From assembly GCA_031835245.1 (NCBI GenBank), contig JAVKOQ010000580.1:2501-26236 (forward strand): a stretch of 23,736 bases of DNA, in the 5' to 3' direction. Every line of letters starts with the position of its first letter. Positions within the stretch are counted from its first letter, which is position 1. A model generated the notes under the pieces. It was not told the DNA's origin. It was given only the letters and a program-made list of their open reading frames with translations, and did not search any database. A program made the translations under genes and the position numbers. Positions 1-8,782 of the stretch are shown here, one piece after another. The stretch comes from Balamuthia mandrillaris (Eukaryota > Discosea > Longamoebia > Balamuthiidae).

Positions 1-809
1 TGCCAAGTACGTTTTGGTAACGCCTATATTCCTGTAATCCAAGGAAGCGAAATAAGAAGAAGCAGGAGGAGAACAAGAACCAATGAGGTTTGGTGATCGA
101 ACCCATTAAGAATACCATGAAGTGTTCTCATGGAGAGCGCCCAGTAGAAATTGGTACTGGTGCCAAAGAGCAGAATGGCGGCCAAAGTACCAGCCGTCCC
201 GAGGAGAAGCACAGGCCTTCGTCCCCATTTGTCGGCCAGCCAACCCCACAAAAAACTATAGAAAGAAAGAACTATAGAAAGGAAGAAAGTGAGCCACTGA
301 AAAGGGTGAACAGCGGTACCAGCAGAAGACGTACCCCGACAAAAACTGGCCCAGAGTGAAACAGGACGCCAAGTAACCTGCCCTTGACGAGTACGAATGA
401 GAGAGAGAGAGAGAGGAGGAGGAAGCGGAGGAGACAGCAAGAACAGAAGCAGAGAAGAGAGAGAAGAGAGAGTTGAGAAGACGCAAGAAAGAGGAAAAGG
501 GTACTTGTAGCCGATGAGGTTGTTTTGATCGTCGCCATAGTTAAAAAAGTCTTTGACCATGAAGGCGACGTAGGGAAATATTTGCATCGTGGATACGGCT
601 TCGCAGAAGCGCACCGTCATGATAACAAACAGCTTCGTTAGGGGCAGCGGTGTCCGCTTCGGAGGTAGTACCTCCTCTACCTCCTGGACGGCCACAGAAG
701 AAGGGATCAGATCTTCCTCCCGCAGCTCTTGTTCTTCCTCTTCCTCCTCATCGCCAACGTAATCCTTGGCGATCAGCCGGGCGGTTTCCGATTCTTCTCC
801 TCTTTTCAT
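1..809 (-). CDS. Major facilitator superfamily transporter, N-terminal part (gene runs off left edge)
   Basis: Membrane transporter of the MFS, resembling ZIFL-type carriers; the substrate cannot be told. Four exons are visible: 809-505, 382-335, 255-103 and 31-1, joined with phases 2, 2, 2 and GT-AG borders. The 179 visible residues hold an acidic N-terminus with a possible dileucine sorting signal (ETARLI), then TM1 (RFCEAVSTMQIFPYVAFMV), TM2 (AGYLASCFTLGQFLSG), the diagnostic loop 2-3 signature GWLADKWGRRPVLLLG, TM3, and TM4 with LHGILNG joined to NIGVTKTYLA. That last match across the 32-102 intron is characteristic of the family. The ATG at 809 is the first in frame; the frame stays open upstream but without ATG. 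The C-terminal two thirds lie outside the window. Exon borders come from splice sites plus family conservation. The family call is firm; the subfamily is a guess. Confidence 0.85.
383..504 (-). other. MFS gene intron 1 with (CT)n-rich sense strand
   Basis: A 122-nt intron between exons 1 and 2 of the MFS gene. The donor follows GGCTACAA and the acceptor is cgtcaag before GGCAGG. The sense strand is mostly C and T, with a short CT run (GA on the plus strand near 399-415). It must be removed to join GYK to AGYLASCF; unspliced, the frame loses the family match. Confidence 0.75.
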
Positions 810-1111
810 ATTTCGCTGCTCCACGAACACGATTCTTCTGCACCATCTGCCAGCAGATGCAAACAAAATATGGGTCTGTTGTTCACGGAACGCCGTCCCC
901 ACCGTGTGCGCATGAACTTCCACCACGTTTGCTGCCCTTTTTCTTCTATATTTTCATTACCCTTTTTTTCGATCGATTTTGTTGAACCAGAACCTTAAAT
1001 GGGTAAAATATTTACGTCGACACCCTTTAAATGGTAATTTCCTAGGCATGTTTTGAATTTTGATTGGTTATTTGAATTACTGAGATCAAATTGTACAAGA
1101 AGAAAGTTTTC
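810..1111. promoter_or_regulatory. Intergenic region between membrane-protein gene 3' end and MFS gene start
   Basis: About 300 bp with no supported gene. It should hold the MFS promoter and 5' UTR (minus strand) and the terminator of the next minus-strand gene. It contains a GTCGAC palindrome at 1016-1021 and a CCAATCA box in MFS orientation near 1058-1064. No AATAAA is seen for the upstream gene. Assignment as promoter rests on position and motifs only. Confidence 0.4.
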
Positions 1112-1516
1112 TTACAGCGCAGAGGAAGATAGGGAGGAGGTGGAGGAGGATAGGTTTCCACAAGAGGCGGTGGTGAGCAGGGAGAGGCCCCGCCCAGCAG
1201 CCACAAAAGAGTGGTAGACAGAAGCCGCCACAAAGACACCAGCACTGCCCACGATCACCACAGGAGCGGCCAAGGTGCTGCCACAGGCAACGGCGCAGGC
1301 CAGGACGTGGCAGGCAGCCGAGGAGAGCAGCCACCACCTCGGCAGGGAGGAGCCCACAAGGAAGAGGTAGCCGGCGCTGATGGACCAGTTGAAGCAGATG
1401 TCCTCCATGGCGAACAGTACTCCTCCCATGCAGCCCCAATAGAAGGCCGTGCCAGACGCCTCCATCACCGCTACATCAAAGCAGTTAGGGTCACGTGTTC
1501 CACCGTGAAGGGAAGA

Positions 1517-1565
<49 letters not shown>

Positions 1566-2114
1566 GTGAGTGTGCAAACCTCCAAGCCGCCGCGCCACAT
1601 GAAAGGAAGGCCAACGAGCAAAAAAGCCTTTGCCTCCCGAACGTTTCCTCTTGGCTGGTTGGTACGTGTCCTGATGAATGAGGCCTCTCTCTTCTACTAT
1701 CACCCATTCCCCTCCGTTCTCCTCCTCCTCCTCTTGCTCTTCTCTTATCCCGACCGGAGTGCTCTCCTCTTCTCCGTTCTTGAACAACTGCTGGCACTCT
1801 GCCAACAGTTGGTTTCCTTCTTGGAAAGAAAAAGGGATGAGGCACTGCTCTCTGCACCGCCCCATTGTGCTGCAGCAGCAGTAACAACTGCCACAACAAG
1901 AGGAACCAACGAGCCGATCTTGCTCTCCCTTTTGGGTTTTGCATGCGCACGCCCCACAGGCGTTCGTTGTTGTTATTGGCTGCTCTCCCACCAGGAAGGT
2001 CTTTTGAGGCAGGTTGGCCTGCAGCCACTCTGCAAGCGCAGGCCAGTCCGCCTCCTCTATCCGCACATAGATAGAACCTTGCTCGACAGCGCTGCCACTC
2101 TGTTTGTCGCTCAT
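1112..2114 (-). CDS. Unrecognised multi-pass membrane protein
   Basis: I do not recognise this gene. Two exons, 2114-1580 and 1470-1112, join in phase 1 across a 109-nt intron containing (CT)20, giving 297 residues. The ATG at 2114 (MSDKQSGSAVEQ) is chosen because the frame upstream has only non-ATG starts. Residues 1-50 look globular (EADWPALAEWLQANLP). Residues 53-91 carry 11 cysteines. An acidic stretch (EEQEEEEENGGEW) and a basic stretch (PAKRKRSGGKG) follow. After the splice (ARRLG to AVMEASGTAFYWGCMGG) come about four hydrophobic segments, then a serine-rich tail. It is probably an integral membrane protein with its soluble part at the N-terminus. The stop TAA lies inside a possible donor (gtaaga), so the 3' end could extend further. 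Confident that a gene is here; exon ends less so. Confidence 0.6.
1521..1560. repeat. (GA)20 microsatellite in intron
   Basis: Perfect GA dinucleotide run on the plus strand, lying in the single intron (1471-1579) of the minus-strand membrane-protein gene. In the sense direction it is (CT)n and may act as an extended pyrimidine tract. Confidence 0.95.
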
Positions 2115-2222
2115 CTCCTCCTCTAACACCCACCAAGCCCAAGCCCACACCACCACCTTTTTCTGTGTTGTCTCTCTTTGTTCAGTACCCACACCGTACG
2201 TAGTACGAAAGGAGTAGCAGCA

Positions 2223-2227
<5 letters not shown>

Positions 2228-2268
<41 letters not shown>
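2228..2268. repeat. (GA)n microsatellite
   Basis: About 20 perfect AG units upstream of the minus-strand gene starting at 2114, in the presumed promoter or 5' UTR. Confidence 0.93.
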
Positions 2269-2271
<3 letters not shown>

Positions 2272-2475
2272 CAGCAGCGCCATCTCTTGTGGGTGCTACT
2301 TTCTGGTGGTTTTCTGCTGAAAGTAGGGTATGGTTGAACTCACCCCCCACAAAAAGGGGGCAGTTCTTGCTCGTTTTTCCTCTACTTTTTTTTTTGAGCT
2401 TCTTCAATACAAGCCCCTCGAATAAAAAAGCAAAGGCGTTTGGGTGCTGTACAGCCTTTCTTTCTTGTCTTCTCT

Positions 2476-2491
2476 TCTTTCTTTCTTTCTT

Positions 2492-2528
<37 letters not shown>
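2476..2528. repeat. Compound (TTTC)n(CT)n microsatellite
   Basis: Five or so TTTC units run directly into about 16 CT units. It lies 25 bp downstream of the TFIIE-beta stop codon, probably in its 3' UTR, where the transcript is purine-rich. Confidence 0.93.
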
Positions 2529-2531
<3 letters not shown>

Positions 2532-2552
2532 TTTCTCTTCTCTGCTTTCTGG

Positions 2553-4103
2553 TCAAGTCTTTGGCTCCGTTTTCTCAGCGCCGTTTTGGTGGCGAAGGTC
2601 AGCAGCCCCGCTGGCCAGTTCGCTGGGGGTGAAGTCCCTGCTGAGGTCTATTCCTACAACGTGGGTGTTGGTGATCTTCACCTTTCGCTTCTTCCGTTTC
2701 TTCTTTTCCTTGGGTTGTTTGTACTTTTCGCTCTTCAGCTCGTCATCCTCGGGCAGCAACTTCAAGCCTATGAATACAGCTTTTCATCAGCACACAAAGA
2801 TAACGGAGAGAGAAAGACACGACAAGAAAGAAAAAGAAGAGAGACCAGCTTCATTGAGTGACCGTTCGAGGTCCACCTGGTCTGGCACTTTAACCTCCTT
2901 CCACATCTCTTTGAACTCGGGAAATACCTCAAAGCGGAGGTGCGGCTCGTTTGGATACAATATGTTGGTCTTTGCTTCGCTATTATATACAACCAGTATT
3001 TTGCCTTCCTCTTGTAGTTCCTATGTATTGTACGTCCCATCGCCATCAATTCTTCTTTCAATGAAGAAACAAACAGAGAAGAGGACAAAGAAACGACCAG
3101 AAAGGGAGAGGGAAGGAGAAGGAGAAGGAGGAGAGAAGAAGGAGAGAAGAAGGAGAGAAGAAGAAAGGAGAAAGGAGAAAGGAGAAAGGAGAAGATGAGA
3201 AGAGAAGAAGAGGAGCAAGAAGAATGGAGAAGGTAGAGTGATACCTTGGTGTCTTTCATGACATTTTTGTATGAGTCTTTGAGTTCGGCACTGTCGATGC
3301 CATCTGGCGTCTTCATGATGAGGTCCAACAGCTCTTCCTTGTTGGTCACATCATACGTGGGTTTGTACGAAAACCATTTGTCCACCACACCCACCTATAA
3401 TGTGTTACGCATGAGTACAAGAGATACACAAGAAGCAAAAAGCGAACAGATAGAACTGAAAAGAGAGAACAAGAGAAAAGAGAAGATAACAAGAGTCCTA
3501 GAGAAACAAGAAGAGAGATACGAGAGAACGAGAGAAGGAGAAAGAAGGAAGGAAAAAAAAGGTGCCAGAGTGGCGGAGAAAGAAAGAACGGAAGACCTAA
3601 GAGAAGCAAGGTGGGAGAAGAGGAGAAACAAAGGCAGAAAGGGAAACACAAACCTTGGGATTGTTTTTGAGGCTGTTCAAAAGGTCAGGATAGGCAGAGA
3701 TCTGCAAGCCAGTATTGGCAGCAATCTCCTCCTCCGTGACGGCCCTGTCCGCATCCTTCAGGAAAGTAATCACATCAAAGAGCATGCTGCTGGTGGTCTT
3801 TTGGTTGGCGGCCGTTCGCAGCGTGGAGTGTCTGATGCGAAGGCTCTCCACCTCAGGCTCTTCCTCCTTCTTGGCGGCCACCGCGGCGGCTCCATTGATC
3901 GGCACGAGGTTGTTCTTGAAGTTGGCTCTCGCCCGTTTCTTTGCGGCTCGCGAGGTGATGAAAATGGCTCTTTTGGGGCCTGTTCCTTCTGCTGCGCCGC
4001 CGCCTTCATTGGAAGCATCCGCGCCTCTGTTGCGGACGCCTGTGGGCAGGCCTTGGTACCGCTGAAGAAAAGAGAGCTGCGCCTTCTTCAGCTCATCGTT
4101 CAT
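2553..4103 (-). CDS. GTF2E2: Transcription initiation factor TFIIE subunit beta
   Basis: Beta subunit of the general factor TFIIE, which acts in the RNA polymerase II preinitiation complex and helps recruit TFIIH. Exons 4103-3654, 3394-3245, 3020-2846 and 2767-2553 join exactly in frame (990 nt, 329 residues). Exon 1 has a charged, Ala-rich N-terminus, then a winged-helix core (LFDVITFLKDADRAVTEEEI). Exon 2 carries the family signature WFSYKPTYDVTNKEELLDL. Exon 3 gives GKILVVYNSEAKTNILYP and FPEFKEMWKEVKVP, matching the tandem winged-helix region of animal and yeast proteins. The C-terminus has the expected basic segment (KEKKKRKKRKVKITNTH). The ATG at 4103 (MNDELKKAQ) follows non-ATG codons. 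Length is somewhat above the human protein (about 290). Introns 1 and 2 are long pyrimidine-rich tracts on the sense strand. Firm call. Confidence 0.93.
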
Positions 4104-4200
4104 CGTTGTTTTTGCGACCTCTTTTGTGATTTTGTCGACTTGTCGACGAATATTAATGTTATAATTTCGTTTTTTGTCGACTGGAAATTTTTTCTTGGAA
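4104..4200 (-). promoter_or_regulatory. TFIIE-beta promoter with three GTCGAC palindromes
   Basis: Just upstream of the TFIIE-beta ATG are three copies of GTCGAC at 4134-4139, 4142-4147 and 4176-4181, spaced 8 and 34 bp. Between them lies an AT-rich stretch (ttaatgttataat). The clustering and position suggest a protein-binding site or core element. No factor is known to me from sequence alone. Confidence 0.5.
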
Positions 4201-4899
4201 TTATTGTTCGGAGTAATGCCGCATTGTGCGACAATAATCAGCAATGGAGTTACCACTGCTGGCTTGCGGCTGGAAGGAAAGCACTAACAACGTGTTGAGT
4301 TGGCTGGCAGGCAAAGGGGCTGAAATGGTTTGTGGCTGACGCGTGTGATGCGGGAATAACATTTGGATGAGCTGCTGGGCAGGACAAATCATCGGATGTG
4401 ACGGGAGGAGTTTGCGGGCAGGCTTCCTAACTGCTGGTGTGTGGCCTCCTCCGCACTGCAATCAATGTAAACTCGTGTGAGTAGTTCGCAGGCAATGTTG
4501 TTGAGAGTTAAAAGGTTGAGAGAATACACACATCACCGCTTGCCTGATTTCTTCCGAAGCGGCTTCAGTGGCCACAGGACGAGGGGCAAGCACGGCTCTG
4601 GTCAACACCTCTATTTTTCCTGTCAAGTGAAGTGAATCCAGTGACGAGTGTTGTGTGAATGTCTTGCAAATGCTGGGTAGGAAAGACTGAGTTATTGGGC
4701 CAAGCAAGTAAACACTACTAAACAAACTTGCGTCGTTTGTCCTTTTCCGCAATGCTGTTGAAGGGAAATCGGCTGACCTCGTCCGCTTCCTCGAAGGCAA
4801 TATTACGGCCGCCGCTCTTGTGTCCTCATCTTCTGAGGTCTGCCCCTCGTCTACTTCATTCTCCTTGGAAGCACGGTGCTTCCCTTCCGGCGTGTTCAT
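4201..4899 (-). CDS. Possible small gene of unknown function (weak)
   Basis: I do not recognise a family. From ATG 4897-4899 the minus strand is open (MNTPEGKHRASKENEV), with a charged, nuclear-looking N-terminus including SRKRTRS, then a helical stretch (GKIEVLTRAVLAPRPVATEA). A plausible intron (donor after ATCAGGCAAGCG at about 4537, acceptor cattgattgcag ending near 4459) leads to a second exon that stops at 4201. An extra intron between about 4780 and 4673 is possible. Against it: the opposite strand is also open over 4715-4915 in a protein-like frame with high GC3, and carries a perfect donor at 4931. The block may therefore be 5' sequence of the plus-strand gene at 5068. Treat as unresolved. 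Confidence 0.3.
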
Positions 4900-4930
4900 C
4901 CTCCACTTGTAGCTTTGTGGCGTCGAACAG

Positions 4931-4981
4931 GTGAGTGGCGTATTTGTCAGGACGACACGGCTACCTGACCGCAAAATTAAG
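4931..4981 (+). other. Possible 5' UTR intron of the plus-strand gene at 5068
   Basis: GAACAG is followed by the consensus donor gtgagt. Fifty bases on lie a branch-like ctacctgac and an aag acceptor. The interval sits about 90 bp before the ATG at 5068 and is on its strand, which fits a small leader intron. No coding frame continues through it cleanly. Confidence 0.4.
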
Positions 4982-5013
4982 ACCGCAGCAGCGACACGGT
5001 GAAGCCCTCCTCG

Positions 5014-5048
<35 letters not shown>

Positions 5049-5067
5049 CTCCAACATCGAGTCGACC

Positions 5068-5787
5068 ATGGACCTGTTCGAAGTGTTCCGGGTGGGTCAA
5101 GTCAAGCAAAGCGAGCTGGAAGGTTGCGCTCCGGAGGAGCTGCGGCGGAAGTACACGCTGTTGCTTCCGATCAACTCTCCTGAAGATTTGCTCCACCACA
5201 AAAACAACAACAATGCAGCGCTCGCCACATTCCCCAAAGAAGGTTCACTTTCTGCTTTCTCTTCCCCTTCCCTTCCCTTCCCTTCCCTTCCCTTTCTTAA
5301 CCAGTTCTTTTAAAACTCAGGTCACATGATCGTGGATAAAAGTCGGTTTCAAACGTTGATCAACGACAAAGTGGCCCAAGCCACCGATTTGAACCTACGC
5401 AAGCTGCGCGCGCAAGCCGATGAGAGGATCTTTAGAGCAGAGGCAGCGCTCGAGAAGGACAGAATGGCGGTCGCGGAGTTGCTGCGCAGCACCATCGAGA
5501 TGGAACGAGGGAAGCTGATGGAACTGATCGAGCGAGAGAAAAACAAGAAGAAGAGTGAAGGAGAAGGAGAAGCAGCAAAAGACAAACGGATGGACTCAGA
5601 GGAACTGCTCGTTGAGATGGAAAAGATCTTGCTTGGGCAGAAGCGAGTGTTGGACGTTGTCTTCAACAGTCCGTTCTTTCGGCCTCGGCAAGAATTAGAA
5701 GATGAAGGCGAAGGAGGAGAAGAAACAGGAAAGGGAGAGGATGATGACACAACCCCTGGTTCTTCAGAGGATCAGAACAACAATTAG
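5068..5787 (+). CDS. Unrecognised charged, coiled-coil-like protein
   Basis: I do not recognise a family. Two exons, 5068-5242 and 5321-5787, join in phase 1 (acceptor aaaactcag) to give 213 residues. The first ATG, 5068 (MDLFEVFRVGQVKQSEL), follows a serine-rich frame that has no ATG. The first exon looks globular (CAPEELRRKYTLLLPINSPEDL). The second is a long amphipathic helix rich in Arg, Glu, Lys and Leu (TDLNLRKLRAQADERIFRAE, then MAVAELLRSTIEMERGKLME), likely a coiled coil. A second helix follows (SEELLVEMEKILLGQKRVLD), and the tail is Glu/Asp-rich and disordered. A soluble scaffold or complex subunit is possible, but that is a guess. The stop lies about 14 bp before the decayed antiporter fragment on the other strand. 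Confidence 0.68.
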
Positions 5788-5800
5788 CTCTGTCTCCCAA

Positions 5801-5985
5801 GCCTTTGTTGCCATTAAAAAAAAACCTAACTCACTTCTTCCCATTCTTCTTTTCAACTTTCTTTCACATGGATCAAGAGTAAAGAGCTCGAACCAAAGCC
5901 GTAATATCGGACGGAGCATCGGAGAAAGGTTTGGTGCAGAGACCGTCAAATGCAATGCCATGAATTGCTTTTGCCCAAAGATGAA
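5801..5985 (-). pseudogene. Decayed duplicate of antiporter exons 7-8 (or alternative terminal exon)
   Basis: This stretch aligns with 6267-6466, which carries exon 7, intron 7 and the start of exon 8 of the antiporter gene. Shared blocks include gccatt/gccatc followed by aacctaactc, a block with taatatcgg and gaaaggtttgg, and attgctttNgcccaa followed by gatga. Offsets are 466-481 bp, reflecting small indels, and identity is roughly 70% by eye. The exon 8 counterpart still reads GRSELGFFLMATKAWETE against GRGELGFLMAIEALDKGI. It lies after the antiporter stop codon and is no longer a full exon set. A partial tandem duplication that decayed is the simplest reading; use as an alternative last exon is possible. 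Confidence 0.7.
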
Positions 5986-6043
5986 CAAACAAACAGTCCT
6001 ACCTTCAATGTTTTTTTTGTTCTTTGCGTTTCTTCTCTTCTTC

Positions 6044-7630
6044 TTACTCGTTGTTGCTCTCATCCTCTGAAGGGTAAGAGGAGGGAATCACTCTCAGTTC
6101 CACTTCTTCCTCTTTTCTCTGCTCGGTTCTTCGCTTCTCGCGTTCTTCTCTCTTCTTTTTGCGGCTTAAAAAGAAGGCAAAGAAGAAGGGAGCAATGAAA
6201 GTATTGAGCAGCAGCGCCCAAATGGTCACTGAAAAGGTTAGCTGTCCCATTATCCCTTTATCCAAAGCCTCTATCGCCATCAAGAAACCTAACTCGCCTC
6301 GTCCCACCTTTTTTTTTTTTGTTAACTCTGTCTTTCATGATACAAAGAAATAGATAGACAATATAGCAAACCAATGCAAAGCCTAATATCGGTGAATCTG
6401 AGAAAGGTTTGGCCCAGATACCTATTCAAACCATACCACAGTAGATTGCTTTAGCCCAACGATGAGAGAAAAAGGAGGAGGAGAAGGGAGAGAAGAAGAG
6501 AACCAGCGCCTATTTTGGAAAACGCAGAAATGAGGGCGTAGAGAAAGCCCCATCCAACAGCTTCCGCGTCAAACAGATCGACAACTGGAACCACGAATCC
6601 AATCGACACGAAAAAGATGCTGTTGTTTTTTTTTTTTCTTTTAGAAAGAGGTAACAGCGTTGGAGGAGCACCAAACAATAAACAAAAAACGAAAAATGAA
6701 AGGAGACAGAGAATAGAATGAATAAGACTGGACTATACTATACTTACCCAGAAAGCCAATACTCCAATGGGGGTATTCTCCGATCCCACACGTTTTTCGC
6801 TCCTGCAACTCGACTGAAGCCAAACCCTGCTACAAAGGCTCCCAACAGGTTGGTTGTTCGAATGAGTCCGGCCACGACGGCTAAGCCCCATCCTGACAAC
6901 AACACGCACGCCAGCAGTGCTGTTCTTTGTTCTTTGGAGAGCCGACGTTGCAGTCGCTGGGTCCTTGTCATATGTTTAGTGTCTGTATTTTTATCTGAAG
7001 CTTCTTCGTCGTACACAACCTTTGCTTCCTCGTTGTTATGTGCGTACTTCTTCTTTTTGTACTTCTTTCGGCTGGTCCGGGAATGCAATGTGTTTGGTTT
7101 GTAGTGTTTTTCCTCCTTTCCTCTATCATTTTTTCTTCTTCCTTCTCCTCTTCTTCCTCTTCTCTTTCAACTTTCTCTTCTTCTTCTTCTTCTTCTTCTT
7201 CTTCTTCTTCTTCTTCTTCTTCTTCTTCTTCTTCCATCGAATTGTTTCGTGTTTCACTTTTACATGCATGTTCATTCTCTTCTTCTTGTTCTTGTTCTTC
7301 CATCGAATCCTGCCATTCCTGGTGTTCAGCTTGTTCATGTTTGTTACGTTCTCGTTCTGAGCACTCTTCGCCCTTGGTTGCTACTTTTTGTCTCCCTGTA
7401 CCGTTTGCCTTGGTTGCTTTCACTCCTCCTCTTTCTCCTACCGCCGCTTCTTCTTCCGAAACTTCTTGGGCGGGTTGTGGTCTTCGTCTGGATGATTCAG
7501 GAAGGCAAGGCCGCCACACCCACCGCCAAAGCAAAGGAAGGAGCCAACAAGCAACACCACCCAACAGAAACAGAAAAATGGAAGAAGCGATTGGAACTCC
7601 GATCAGCTCAAAGTAGTCTATAACTTCCTG

Positions 7631-7667
<37 letters not shown>

Positions 7668-8489
7668 TTAGTGATTCTTTTTCTTGGGTGTTTGGTGACA
7701 GAAGGCGACCCACCAACGCGCTAACGTCGTCAAGCTGCAATAGAACGGACAGAAGAACGAGTGACTATCGATATAACCAAAGTTAAGCGGAGAAAAAAAG
7801 AGTTGGAAACAAATACAAAAGGGTCCGTACGAAAATGTCATCAACCATGGAGGCAGCAAAGATAAGAGAGCCCAAAGGGGTTTCCACTTCGTTGGCCTGC
7901 TGTAACAAGCTGATGGCCATGCCCATTGAGGAGGAAGAAAGTGCTATGCCCACTGCCAAGCTTTGTTCTTATGGTAAGTTTTCAGAGTGTCTTTCAAAAA
8001 AAATACTAGCAAGCAAGAAAGCAAGCAAGCAAGGAAGGAACTACAAAAAGAAAGAAATAAAGGAACAACAAGAAAGCTGAGAAATAAAGAGAACAACAAC
8101 TAGAAAGAAGGAAGGGAAAAAACAGGAAGTAATCATGCCACCAACCCTTCAACAACTCCGTAGCCGAGAGCAAGGCAGAAGCCCAGGCCACAGACGGCGG
8201 GAAGGATGGTTCCGGTGAGGGCCGCCGCCACGGCCCGCCAGCCCACATCTTTCAACGGACCCAGGTCCAGGTGCAACCCCGCCCCAGCCACCATCAGCAG
8301 CAGGCCCAGCAGGCCTATAAGGGTGAAGGCCTCCGGGTGGGGCGCATAGTCCAACAAGCCAGGCCCCAACAGAATGCCGACCAGGATCTGTCCCACCAGG
8401 CGCGACCGAAACAAGGAGAAGACCTCCCCTGCCGCCCATAGCGAAGCCAGCAACACCCCTCCGGCCAGCACGTCCAATGTTGTGGCCAT
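6044..8489 (-). CDS. CPA2-family cation/proton antiporter with poly-Glu cytosolic insert
   Basis: Membrane Na+ (or K+)/H+ exchanger of the monovalent cation:proton antiporter-2 (KefB/NapA-like) family. Exons: 8489-8146, 7960-7831, 7764-7714, from 7627 to an uncertain junction between about 7130 and 6990, then to 6748, 6619-6504, 6421-6372 and 6307-6044; roughly 590 residues. About 13 hydrophobic segments are seen, including GQILVGILLGPGLLDY, LAVGIALSSSSMGMAISLL and SMVDDIFSLVLLSVLLQL, with the paired aspartates of electrogenic members. A lysine comes in AFSKIGAG and the terminal motif is GRGELGFLMAIEAL. Between TM7 and TM8 sits a charged insert with about 20 consecutive Glu from a (GAA)n run. 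Joining it to the next block (MTRTQRLQRRLSKEQRTALL) needs a frame change, so an intron lies there; its exact ends are unclear. The C-terminus is basic then acidic. It shares a 293-bp divergent promoter with the zinc-knuckle gene. Confidence 0.87.
7174..7233. repeat. (TTC)n trinucleotide repeat encoding poly-Glu
   Basis: About 20 uninterrupted TTC units on the plus strand, read as GAA on the minus strand in exon 4 of the antiporter, giving a poly-Glu run. Near-perfect units imply recent expansion and likely length variation. Confidence 0.93.
7635..7662. repeat. (GA)n microsatellite in antiporter intron 3
   Basis: About 14 GA units on the plus strand, directly upstream (in sense) of the acceptor ctcttcgacag for exon 4. 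In sense it is a CT tract, serving as the polypyrimidine tract of the intron. Confidence 0.93.
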
Positions 8490-8782
8490 CTTTGCCCTCT
8501 GCGCGTGGAATTGCCTCCTGATCAGCCTTCATTATTGCCGACAGACCGAAAATTTTCCATGTCGTCACGAAATTTGCATCGACTTTGTGATTGGCTGGTT
8601 TCATAATTTAAGATTGATGATTGGTTGCTGAAAATAGTAATTCTGTCGACATTCTGGTTTTCTTTCTCACTTTTCTTTTTTCTTTCTCCATTTTGCTTTT
8701 CTTTTCGCGTCAGAAAAAAACCGCTCAGTTTTTTCGACTAGCTAAAACACACACACACACACAACAGCAGATCCTAATCATA
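8490..8782. promoter_or_regulatory. Divergent promoter: antiporter (-) / zinc-knuckle protein (+)
   Basis: 293 bp between two opposed ATGs. Two inverted CCAAT boxes (gattggctgg near 8589, gattggttgc near 8620) read CCAATCA toward the antiporter. One GTCGAC palindrome is at 8645-8650. A T-rich tract and an (AC)n run (8746-8762) precede the zinc-knuckle ATG. The CCAAT pair is the usual NF-Y type signal. Function is inferred from position. Confidence 0.55.
8746..8762. repeat. (AC)n microsatellite in leader
   Basis: Eight or nine AC units about 20 bp upstream of the zinc-knuckle gene ATG, within its probable 5' UTR. Confidence 0.9.

Larger units (their letters stand above)
2115..2552. other. Intergenic region: membrane-protein gene promoter and TFIIE-beta 3' flank
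   Basis: About 440 bp between two minus-strand genes. It holds a GA run near 2228-2268 and a compound TTTC/CT run near 2476-2528. Frames crossing it encode only low-complexity sequence. No recognisable polyadenylation signal or further gene is seen. Confidence 0.6.

Noticed and set aside
24-926. Single uninterrupted reading of the MFS region
   Set aside because: Loses the GYK-AGYLASCFTLGQFLSG-FLWGWLADKWGRR continuity, which needs two introns removed; it also starts at GTG.
7022-7616. Plus-strand poly-Ser/poly-Phe frames
   Set aside because: Complement of the (GAA)n-bearing antiporter exon; they exist only because the repeat has no stop in any frame.
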